From Bacteroidaceae bacterium (GTDB taxonomy: Bacteria > Bacteroidota > Bacteroidia > Bacteroidales > Bacteroidaceae), in the NCBI GenBank assembly GCA_900770665.1, contig CAAGKZ010000049.1, forward strand, positions 1 through 61,524: a DNA stretch of 61,524 nucleotides, read 5' to 3'. This document shows, piece after piece, positions 43,369 to 51,407 of the stretch; within the stretch, counting starts at the first letter, position 1, and the number at the start of each line of letters is the position of its first letter. The translations under genes and the position numbers were made by a program. The notes under the pieces are model-generated. The model worked only from the letters and a program-made list of their open reading frames with translations, did not search any database and had not been told where the DNA came from.

Positions 43369-46300
43369 ATGGGGAAAATTTGTTTATTAAAGCATTTTTG
43401 CTTGGCACTGCTTTTGGCTTGCTCAAATTGTGCCTGGGCTTATAATTTCGAGGTCGATGGCATTTATTATGAGATTGTGGATGAGAATACCGTCTATGTA
43501 GTAAATGGATATGACAGTTATTATGGTGATATTGTGATTCCTTCTACGGTGACTCTTGATTCCGTAACCTATGATGTTCAGGGGGTTATGCATGGGGCTT
43601 TTGATTATAGTGGAATTACAAGCCTGACATTCCCGTCAACGCTCTACATTTATTATCCCATTACGGGGTGTTATGCCCTTGAAAGCATTGTTGTTCAGGG
43701 TGATGATGGTTATTATGACAGCCGTGATAATTGTAATGCCATTATAGAAACATCAACGAACCGCTTGGTGCTTGGTTGTAAAAATACTGTTATACCGTCA
43801 ACTGTAGAGGTTATTGGTTATGCTGCTTTTGCCGGATGCGGTTTCAGCTCCTTTATAATTCCTGCGAATGTTACAAGAATTGAGGATGAAGCCTTCAAAG
43901 AATGTTATGCTTTAACCGATTTGTATATTGAAGATGGTGACAAACCGCTTGCAGTGGGGTATGGTACTTCAGGATATGACCAAAAAATATCTATATTTTA
44001 CGATTCGCCGTTGACAAAGGTGTATTTGGGACGTGATATAGAAATGATTGACCCTTATCTCCTTAATAATATCAGTGGAGTTTTTGCCGAAAAGCAGACT
44101 TTGTCATCTGTTACAATTGGAGAGAGTGTTACGGAAATTCAAGATAATACTTTCAATAGTTGCAGAGGACTCACTTCAATTGATATTCCCGGTAGTGTTG
44201 TGAGAATTGGGCACTCGGCATTTGAAGGCTGCGGGTTGACAGGCGAACTTGTAATTCCCGGCAGCGTTAAGGAAATTGGGGATAATGCATTTCTTTATTG
44301 TAGTGGCCTTACAGGTGAACTTGTAATTCCCGAGGGTGTTGCTTCCATTGGAATGCAGGCTTTCTGCGGTAACGAAATGTTGACAGGCGTCAAACTGCCC
44401 AAAAGCCTAAAGGTGTTGGGCGACAGAGCCTTTGCTTATTGTCGTGGGCTTGATAATGTGGTAATTCCAAATGGAATAACCTGTATCGGCTATGATATGT
44501 TCAATGAGTGTATAGCATTGAAGAATGTGGTAATACCTGAAAGTGTTGTTGAAATAAGAGGTGGTGCATTTGCTAATTGTACAGCTTTAGAGGAAATTAC
44601 AATACCAAACGGTGTTACAATTCTGGAAAATGCGTTTTGGGGGTGTACTGCTCTTAAAAAAGTATCGCTGCCGGGTAGTCTGGTAACTATTGGAGATTAT
44701 GCTTTTAGGTATTGTCACAGTCTTGAAAGTATTACAATACCAAATAGTGTGATGCAGATAGGAGAATCCGCCTTCGAAGAGTGTGCTCTTAAGAGTGTGG
44801 TTATTCCAAACAGTGTTACATATATTGGACGTTATGCTTTCAACGGTTGTGCGTCGCTGTCACAAATAAGTTTTCCCGAAGAACTTGAATATGTTGGGGG
44901 CGGTGCTTTTCACAATACAGCGTGGTATAAATCGTGGGGCGTTGAACTTGTATATATCGGTAATCTCTTGTATAAATGTAAAATTGGCGATAATGCAAGT
45001 GGTTTTATTGAAATACGGGAGGGCACAACTGCTATTTGTGAAGGAGCATTTGTTAGTTGTAATGTAAAAAATATTAAAATACCGAATAGTGTTGAATACA
45101 TTGGCATTCATGCTTTCGATAGTTCAAAGTGGTATAAAAGTTGGTACGAAAGCCAGCCCGATGGTCCCATTTATATCGGCAAAGTACTATTTGATTATAA
45201 AGGGGATGTTCCCGACGACTTTAATTTGGTTGTGAAGGATGGAACAACCGGTATAACTACTTTGCCATATAAAATAAAAAATATTACAATTCCGCCGAGT
45301 GTTAAATATATCACTTCATCGATGCTTTACGATATGAGCAATGTGTATATAAGTGATCTATCAGCGTGGTGTAATATTGTATTTGATAGACATAGTTATG
45401 ATCTGTGTAAGTCTAACTTTTATTTGAACGGAGAACTTTTGACCGACCTTGTAATACCGGAAGGTGTTGAGAGAATAAATAACTATGCTTTTGAGCATAT
45501 TGGTAATTTAAAAAGTATTAGAATTCCTAACAGTGTTACATCTATTGGAGATTATGTTTATTATGATGAAGCAAGTGATCTTAGAACGATAGTTATTGGC
45601 AGTGGTGTCAAGAGAATTGGCAGTATGGCGTTCTATTATGGTGTTGATTTTGTTGTGAATTACTCCGATTTGCCAATAAAAAAAGGTGATAGCTCTTATG
45701 GATATGTTGCTTATGATGCAAAGGCGGTGATTTCTAAAGACGATGATGTGGTTGGGGATTACTGTTTCCGTACCATCAATGGCGAGCCTACAATGATTGC
45801 ATACATTGGTAATAGTAGAAAGGCTGAATTACCGGCAGATTATAAAGGTGGCGATTACTCAATAGCAGAGTATGCTTTCTATAAATGTGATGAACTTGAG
45901 GAAGTGGTGATAAGTGACAGGGTGACAAGCTTTGGAGAATATGCCTTTGCAGGTTGTAAAGAGTTACAGAAGGTTACAATTGGCAATGGTGTTGTCAATA
46001 TTGGTGATTATGCTTTTGATGGGTGTCGCAAGTTGTCAACATTGGTAATCGGTGAAAAAGTTAAGGAGATTGGCGATAATTCATTTTACGGATGTGCGGA
46101 ATTAAAGACGGTTTATAATAATTCTTCTTTGAATATTGTCAAGGGTGGTTATGGCTATGGTTGGGTGGCATACTATGCCACAGCTGTGGTGAATAAGGGC
46201 GATGATGTGCGTGGTGATTTTGTATTCCGTGTTTCAGATGGGGAAGTTTCATTGGTTGCATACTTGGGGGACGCTTCTGTTGTTTCGTTGCCGGATAGCT

Positions 46301-47193
46301 ACGACGGCAAGAGTTATGCTATTGGCGACGATTTGTTCTATAAGTTTAATATGACAAATCTCACTATCCCTGATTGTGTGACAGCCATTGGAGATGAGGC
46401 ATTCTATAAATGTAATAAACTTGAAAGCATCAATATCCCTTCAAGTGTTAAAAGTGTCGGTTCTATGGCTTTTGGTCAATGTGATGCTTTGAAGGCTGTG
46501 AATATTACCGACCTTTCGGCTTGGTGTGATATCGATTTTAAGGGTTATTTGTCAAATCCATTGAATCAGGCGAGGAATTTGTATCTGAATGGTGAACTTG
46601 TTACGGAACTTGTTGTTCCCGAGGATGTCGCGAAAATTAAGGACTATTCCTTTACGTGGTGTGCCAATCTGAAAAGTGTGACAATTGGTGATAATGTTGC
46701 CAAGATTGGATTTGACGCTTTTAAAAGATGCTACAACCTGAAGAAAATAACTTTAGGGCAATATGTCGAAAAAATCTCAGGTGAAGCCTTTTACGGATGT
46801 GATGCTCTTGAATATATCTATCTTACAGGTGTGATACCTGCAAAAGTGGCAGCATCGGCCTTTACATCTGAGCATTATGAAAAAGTGACTTTGCATGTTC
46901 CTGAAAGTGCTATAGAGGCTTATAGAACGGCCGATGTCTGGAAAGAATTCAAGAATATTCAAGCGTATGAAACTGCAGGCATTCATGATTGTGAAATGAA
47001 TACCGTCGCTTGTGAATATGTTGGTGGGGGCGTAAGATTTGTCGGTGTTCACAATGAACCACTATCTGTTTACAATACTGATGGCGCGCTGGTGAAGAAT
47101 TTTATAACCTATTCGGGCGAAACCATAGCACTTGAAAAGGGTATATATATAATTTCTGTTGGAGATGCAAATACCAAGATTGTGCTAAAATGA
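43369..47193 (+). CDS. BspA-like leucine-rich-repeat surface protein with T9SS-type sorting tail
   Basis: A 1274-residue exported protein. Signal peptide at residues 1-24 (LALLLACSNCAWA). From about 45 to 1195 it is built of LRR_5 (BspA/TpLRR) repeats of about 23 residues with the consensus LxxVxIPxSVxxIGxxAFxxCxx; examples are VVIPNGITCIGYDMFNECIA and IEITIPNGVT-like units. Two longer inserted modules (about 785-845 and 938-1000), each beginning KDDDVVGDYCF or KGDDVRGDFVF and containing AYIGN/AYLGD, interrupt the ladder and look like duplicates of each other. Residues about 1205-1274 (VYNTDGALVKNF ... LEKGIYIISVG ... KIVLK) resemble a type A T9SS C-terminal sorting domain. Such proteins mediate adhesion. 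The binding partner is unknown. Confidence 0.88.
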   Translation: MGKICLLKHFCLALLLACSNCAWAYNFEVDGIYYEIVDENTVYVVNGYDSYYGDIVIPSTVTLDSVTYDVQGVMHGAFDYSGITSLTFPSTLYIYYPITGCYALESIVVQGDDGYYDSRDNCNAIIETSTNRLVLGCKNTVIPSTVEVIGYAAFAGCGFSSFIIPANVTRIEDEAFKECYALTDLYIEDGDKPLAVGYGTSGYDQKISIFYDSPLTKVYLGRDIEMIDPYLLNNISGVFAEKQTLSSVTIGESVTEIQDNTFNSCRGLTSIDIPGSVVRIGHSAFEGCGLTGELVIPGSVKEIGDNAFLYCSGLTGELVIPEGVASIGMQAFCGNEMLTGVKLPKSLKVLGDRAFAYCRGLDNVVIPNGITCIGYDMFNECIALKNVVIPESVVEIRGGAFANCTALEEITIPNGVTILENAFWGCTALKKVSLPGSLVTIGDYAFRYCHSLESITIPNSVMQIGESAFEECALKSVVIPNSVTYIGRYAFNGCASLSQISFPEELEYVGGGAFHNTAWYKSWGVELVYIGNLLYKCKIGDNASGFIEIREGTTAICEGAFVSCNVKNIKIPNSVEYIGIHAFDSSKWYKSWYESQPDGPIYIGKVLFDYKGDVPDDFNLVVKDGTTGITTLPYKIKNITIPPSVKYITSSMLYDMSNVYISDLSAWCNIVFDRHSYDLCKSNFYLNGELLTDLVIPEGVERINNYAFEHIGNLKSIRIPNSVTSIGDYVYYDEASDLRTIVIGSGVKRIGSMAFYYGVDFVVNYSDLPIKKGDSSYGYVAYDAKAVISKDDDVVGDYCFRTINGEPTMIAYIGNSRKAELPADYKGGDYSIAEYAFYKCDELEEVVISDRVTSFGEYAFAGCKELQKVTIGNGVVNIGDYAFDGCRKLSTLVIGEKVKEIGDNSFYGCAELKTVYNNSSLNIVKGGYGYGWVAYYATAVVNKGDDVRGDFVFRVSDGEVSLVAYLGDASVVSLPDSYDGKSYAIGDDLFYKFNMTNLTIPDCVTAIGDEAFYKCNKLESINIPSSVKSVGSMAFGQCDALKAVNITDLSAWCDIDFKGYLSNPLNQARNLYLNGELVTELVVPEDVAKIKDYSFTWCANLKSVTIGDNVAKIGFDAFKRCYNLKKITLGQYVEKISGEAFYGCDALEYIYLTGVIPAKVAASAFTSEHYEKVTLHVPESAIEAYRTADVWKEFKNIQAYETAGIHDCEMNTVACEYVGGGVRFVGVHNEPLSVYNTDGALVKNFITYSGETIALEKGIYIISVGDANTKIVLK

Positions 47194-47216
47194 TAATGTA
47201 ATATAAAATGTAGAAT

Positions 47217-48869
47217 ATGAAAAGGTTTTTGTTTTTAGTAAATTGTCTGTTATTTTCTTTGTGCACATTTGCACAGCATGTGGCTCCGGAGTTTCCCGGT
47301 GGAAACGCTGCAATGAGGTCATACTTCGCAAAAAATATTCGTATTTCGGAAGAGGTGCGGAAACAAGGTGTGAGTGGTAAGGTTTTTGTGCGTTTTATTG
47401 TGCAAGCCGATGGCAGCATAGATAGTGTGCGGGTTGTAAAATCGGATTATGATTTTTTTAATGCTGAAGCAATGCGCGTTGTTAAAAATATGCCAAAATG
47501 GAAGCCGGGTTCTATAAATGGGAAACCGGTTGCTGTGGCTTTTGCTGTGCCCATAAATTTTAAAATAGAAGCGGGTGTTGATAGAAATCCGACAGTACCT
47601 CCAAGTAATGTCAAGTCTGAAACTATTGTTGCCGACGAAGGTTCTAATCTTTATCCTACAGTCACTTCTGTCTTTGGTAAACCTGATGAAGATTCGTGGG
47701 TAAATGTTTATCTTGATAACAGTGCAAAAAAGATATATTTGAATAAATATGATACCGATTACAAATTTTCTGACGGTATGCTGTGTGTCCGTAATCTTGA
47801 GAGCGGATTGTGTGGCTTCATTGACGAAAAGGGAAATGTGCTGAAAGGCGGTTTTTGTTGGAAGAGTCCTCGTATGTATGGGTATCCGAGATTTGTTGGC
47901 GGAGTGGCTATTGTGAAGAAGGTAATCCGTGATAATGGACCGTATGTGACATCATCGTTAGGCGCGGAGTGGTACATCCTTGATAAAAATGGCGAAACCA
48001 TACGTTTGGATTATGATATTTCAGAGGCAACAGATTTTAACAAGGATGGCATTGCCGGTATTCTTGTGCGTCAGGGCTTTGCTGCCGGTTCTGCACTTGC
48101 ATTTATAAATAAAAAAGGTGAAATAGTGTATCAGAATGCTTCGGCCGGGTGTAATATGTTGCAAAGCATGAGAACATTCAATGACGGTTTGGCTGCTTAT
48201 TATGACGACTTTTCAAGAAATTATGGCTATTTGAATAAAGCGGGCGAAGAGGTTCTGCCTGCGGAGTATTTTTATGCCGGTGATTTTAGTGAGGGACTTG
48301 CTGTTGTGGGCGTATATGTGCAGGGCGCTCCCAAATATGTATATATAAACACTAAAGGGGAAGTTGCTTTTGACAGGCATTTTACCAATAGACCATTGCC
48401 GTTTACTAAAGGGTATGGCGTGGCTACAAAAACGAATGGCAGGAGTGTGCTTATTAACAAAAACGGTGAAATATGCAGTAAGGAGTATAGATTCATTACA
48501 AATTTCAACCCCGATGGTTTGGCTTTTGCCTCTAATGGTGCCACGATAGATGTGCTTGATACTGATTTGAAAATAGTTTCAACTCTTGGTGGGGATATAT
48601 TCGGATTCCGTTTCTTTGAAGAATACATGAATGATTTTACATCACGCTATTTTAACGGTGTCTTTTGGAATGGAGGTAGATGCTTCTTCGATTATAAGGG
48701 TAATGAGGTTATGATAAGGGAAGGACATAATGGCGATATCAAGGCCGTGTCGCAGGACGGATTGTATCATGTGATGTACCAGGCGGGTTCGTACGATACT
48801 CCTATTGATGGCTTTGTTGACCCTAAAACCGGAAAATATGTCTTTGTGTTTGAAAAAGAGGAGTTTTAA
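47217..48869 (+). CDS. Secreted TonB C-terminal domain / WG-repeat fusion protein
   Basis: A 550-residue exported protein with signal peptide KRFLFLVNCLLFSLCTFAQ. Residues about 22-125 match the TonB C-terminal domain: FPGGNAAMRSYFAKNI, GVSGKVFVRFIVQADGSI and MPKWKPGSINGKPVAVAF. From about 160 to 540 are WG-type beta repeats (FIDEKGNVL, YLNKAGEEVLPAEY, YINTKGEVAFDR, LINKNGEICSKEY and others). There is no membrane anchor, proline-rich rod or ExbB-contacting region, so it is not a classical energy transducer. It follows the BspA-like gene by 23 bases and is probably co-transcribed with it. Function is unknown. Confidence 0.8.
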   Translation: MKRFLFLVNCLLFSLCTFAQHVAPEFPGGNAAMRSYFAKNIRISEEVRKQGVSGKVFVRFIVQADGSIDSVRVVKSDYDFFNAEAMRVVKNMPKWKPGSINGKPVAVAFAVPINFKIEAGVDRNPTVPPSNVKSETIVADEGSNLYPTVTSVFGKPDEDSWVNVYLDNSAKKIYLNKYDTDYKFSDGMLCVRNLESGLCGFIDEKGNVLKGGFCWKSPRMYGYPRFVGGVAIVKKVIRDNGPYVTSSLGAEWYILDKNGETIRLDYDISEATDFNKDGIAGILVRQGFAAGSALAFINKKGEIVYQNASAGCNMLQSMRTFNDGLAAYYDDFSRNYGYLNKAGEEVLPAEYFYAGDFSEGLAVVGVYVQGAPKYVYINTKGEVAFDRHFTNRPLPFTKGYGVATKTNGRSVLINKNGEICSKEYRFITNFNPDGLAFASNGATIDVLDTDLKIVSTLGGDIFGFRFFEEYMNDFTSRYFNGVFWNGGRCFFDYKGNEVMIREGHNGDIKAVSQDGLYHVMYQAGSYDTPIDGFVDPKTGKYVFVFEKEEF

Positions 48870-48885
48870 AATATAATATGTGGTG

Positions 48886-48934
48886 TTTGAAATATAATCC
48901 CGAAAGTCAACGACTTTCGGGATTATATTTCAAA
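48886..48934. terminator. 23-bp perfect palindrome, two-way terminator
   Basis: Arms 48886-48908 and 48912-48934 are exact reverse complements (core CCCGAAAGTC) with a 3-base loop. The right arm overlaps the last codons of the disrupted acyltransferase gene (ends 48930). It separates two convergent genes. Confidence 0.85.
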
Positions 48935-49994
48935 TATGGATGGCCTTTCTTATTGCGTTGATGATGTGCGAAATTGTAAGGCAAATGATGACAAAGGCTG
49001 CAAAAATTATGATGGGGTATCGGAAGAACGCAATGGCAGCTCCGCTAAGCACCAACAGGTATCTGTGTGTGAACCATATATTGGTTGAGTGATAGCCGAT
49101 GTATCCAAAACCGGTATTCAGCCACTGGGGTCGCTCTATGCACAGGAATGTGATAATCATTGGAATTATGAAGAGTGGGTCAATGAGTGTCGATGCTCCC
49201 ATGAATATGCGTCCGGTAAACAACAGAAGCAGTATTACGGTGCAGACAGTAGATGTGCCAATGTGCAGGCAACGTGTTATGCGGGAATGTTAAAATCTTT
49301 CTTTTACGCTCGCGACACACTTCTCCATTAGTGAATTGCGGGCAAAGAGTGCTCCAACAAAGAACATGAAAAACAGTTCCGTTGCACTGAATGAATTTCT
49401 AATGACAACTCCTCCTAAATTGTCAAATGGGATTTCTGTATTGTAGGCAATGGCCTTTGCGATGAATGCAGATGCAATGAATATCCATAGCCATATTCCG
49501 CGTAAAACGGTTGACAATTTTATGATTGGCTGTGCAAAGAGTGTGAGCAGTGCGTATGGAAACAGGAACCAAAGCGTGTCGTTGTATGTGATGTCAAGAG
49601 CAGAGATGTTCAAGGCTACTTCCATAATGTTGCCCGGGTATCTCTCTGGTTGCAGCAATGTGGCTATGAGTATGAAAATTGTCATTACAAGCCAGTAGCT
49701 TTTGAAAAGATTCCACACTCTTTTGCCATTCTTCATGCCTGTAACTATCCCTAACCCTTTAACTGTAGCATTGCGCTGATATACTTTTGCAAGCCCGTAG
49801 CCTCCCAGGAGTGTGTAGAGTACTACGCACATGCGCCCGAACTTGCGCATTGCGTAAATGAACGGTTCGCTGTCATTGATGTATAGTATCTTTGTTGTTT
49901 CGGTCAGGATTGCTTTGTCTGTACCGAACAGGTGTAGCCATAACATCATCATTATGGCTATGCCTTTGAGTTGCAGGCTCTCCTCCTTTGTCAT
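48930..49994 (-). pseudogene. Acyltransferase 3 family membrane protein, interrupted by an in-frame TAA
   Basis: A single reading frame of 355 codons is cut by one TAA (complement of 49290-49292) after 234 residues (ending CVASVKERF). The same frame continues as HSRITRCLHIGTSTVCTVILL and on to FTGRIFMGAS and the family motif FGYIGYHSTNIWFTHRYL. Both halves are membrane-rich. The N-terminal half has the acyltransferase-3 start KGIAIMMMLWLHLFG, including the catalytic-type histidine. The combined length of about 353 residues fits the family (O-acetylation of surface glycans). No frameshift is involved. It may be a pseudogene, a sequencing error at one base, or a truncated protein. It lies 44 bases after hemW on the same strand. 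Confidence 0.8.
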
Positions 49995-50038
49995 TGTATG
50001 TGTGTTTGTGTTGTGTCTGTTTGGCTTTGCGCCTTGCT

Positions 50039-51166
50039 TTATATGTATATAAGTTCCCGTATTACCGCGTCGCTGATGAAGATGCCCTTCTCAGTTAGTG
50101 ACAGGTGCCCCTCCTCTTCTTTCAGGTTGCCAAGTGTAATTTCCTTTTCGGCCATTTGTTGCAAGTAGCGGTTCAGCCTGTCATTGAATTTTTCTTTCAT
50201 CCATTTGAGCGGAATTCCTTTTGCGGTGCGTAGGCGGGTGAGGATGGTGTCGTTGTAGCGCTCCTCTTCGGTCAGTTCTTCAATCTCAAAATTGGGATTG
50301 TTGTTCTCTATCCCTTTTATGTATTCCCGTATGTCGGCAATGTTCCATTGGCGCGACGTTCCGTTGTAGGAGTGGGCGGCTGCTCCGCAACCTATGTATG
50401 GGGTGTCGTTCCAGTAGCTGCTGTTGTGGCGGCTCTCGCGTCCAGGCAATGCAAAGTTGGAGATTTCGTAGTGGCGGTAGCCCGCCTCTTTCAGCTTTGC
50501 AATCAGCATCTGGAACTGCTCGATGTTTTCCTCTTCGCTGAGTTCGCTAAAGTCGCCACGTTCAAGTGCGCGGTGTAGCAGGGTTCCCTCTTCGTATGTG
50601 AGGTTGTAGGCCGACAGGTGGTCGGGCCGTAGTGCTATGGCGCTCTCAAGGTCGTGCTCCCACTCTGTGATGGTTGAGCCGGGCAGTGCAAAAATCAGGT
50701 CTATGCTGATATTGTCGTAACCGGCTTTGCGGGCATTCCTGACGGCTTGGCGTGCCTTGTCGGCATTGTGTCGGCGGCCAAGGCGCTTTAGTTGTGTGTC
50801 GTTGAAACTCTGTACTCCCATGCTTATGCGGTTGAAAGGTAACTCCTTGAGTTGTGCAAGAAAGTCGGGGGTGAGGTCGTCGGGGTTGCATTCTATGGTC
50901 ACCTCGGGGGTGGGGGATATCTCGTACGTGGTGTATATGGTGTCGCAAATCCTCTGCAGTTGCTCCATTGTGAGTGTCGACGGCGTTCCGCCACCAAAGT
51001 ATATCGTCTCAATGGCGGCACAGGCTGCATACTCCTTACGCATGACAATCTCCTTGCACAGAGCATCGACGTACTTCTCCCTTATATTATATAAGGTAGT
51101 GGAGTAGAAGGCGCAGTAATTACAGCGCTGTTTGCAAAATGGTATGTGTATGTATATGCCGGCCAT
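50039..51166 (-). CDS. hemW: Radical SAM heme chaperone HemW (HemN-like)
   Basis: A 375-residue radical SAM protein related to oxygen-independent coproporphyrinogen oxidase. The iron-sulfur motif CKQRCNYC (Cys-x3-Cys-x2-Cys, residues about 11-18) is in YIHIPFCKQRCNYCAF. GGGTPSTL is the SAM-binding GGGTP motif, and ISMGVQSF, ISIDLIFALPG and HYEISNFALPG are family blocks. The HNSSYWNDTPYIGCGAAAHSY segment is typical of HemW. The extra N-terminal cysteine of true HemN is absent, so HemW (heme insertion) is preferred. The start is 51166, because the promoter lies within the upstream extension. Confidence 0.92.
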   Translation of the reverse strand: MAGIYIHIPFCKQRCNYCAFYSTTLYNIREKYVDALCKEIVMRKEYAACAAIETIYFGGGTPSTLTMEQLQRICDTIYTTYEISPTPEVTIECNPDDLTPDFLAQLKELPFNRISMGVQSFNDTQLKRLGRRHNADKARQAVRNARKAGYDNISIDLIFALPGSTITEWEHDLESAIALRPDHLSAYNLTYEEGTLLHRALERGDFSELSEEENIEQFQMLIAKLKEAGYRHYEISNFALPGRESRHNSSYWNDTPYIGCGAAAHSYNGTSRQWNIADIREYIKGIENNNPNFEIEELTEEERYNDTILTRLRTAKGIPLKWMKEKFNDRLNRYLQQMAEKEITLGNLKEEEGHLSLTEKGIFISDAVIRELIYI

Positions 51167-51193
51167 CTGTTGCTTTATGTTAAAAATCGAGTG

Positions 51194-51201
51194 CGAAGTT
51201 A
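51194..51201 (-). promoter_or_regulatory. -7 promoter element of hemW (TAACTTCG)
   Basis: Minus-strand TAACTTCG, 27 bases before the ATG at 51166, inside the longer open frame that starts at 51229, which excludes that start. Confidence 0.55.
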
Positions 51202-51240
51202 CTTTTTTTATCTCTTTTTTAAAAAACATTCCCTTTCTAT

Positions 51241-51271
51241 TTGCTTTTGTTTCGAAAAATTCCTACATTGC
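51241..51271 (+). promoter_or_regulatory. Possible promoter of the EF-G2 gene
   Basis: -33 TTG (51241-51243), 20-base spacer, -7 TACATTGC (51264-51271). It would leave a leader of about 130 bases before the ATG at 51408. The match is moderate. Confidence 0.35.
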
Positions 51272-51407
51272 CGACACATTTAAAAAACTAACTAACTAAC
51301 CTTTTGGAGTGGAGTTAAGGGAGAAGGTGAATAAAAACTATTCTGAATGATGAAGATTATTTGTTTTAACCCCATTCTCATTCCATAAACTAAAAAAACA
51401 AAATAAT

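Noticed and set aside
49290..49994. Calling the acyltransferase as two independent genes or as a frameshift.
   Set aside because: Both parts are in the same frame, separated only by one stop codon; neither part alone is a complete family member.
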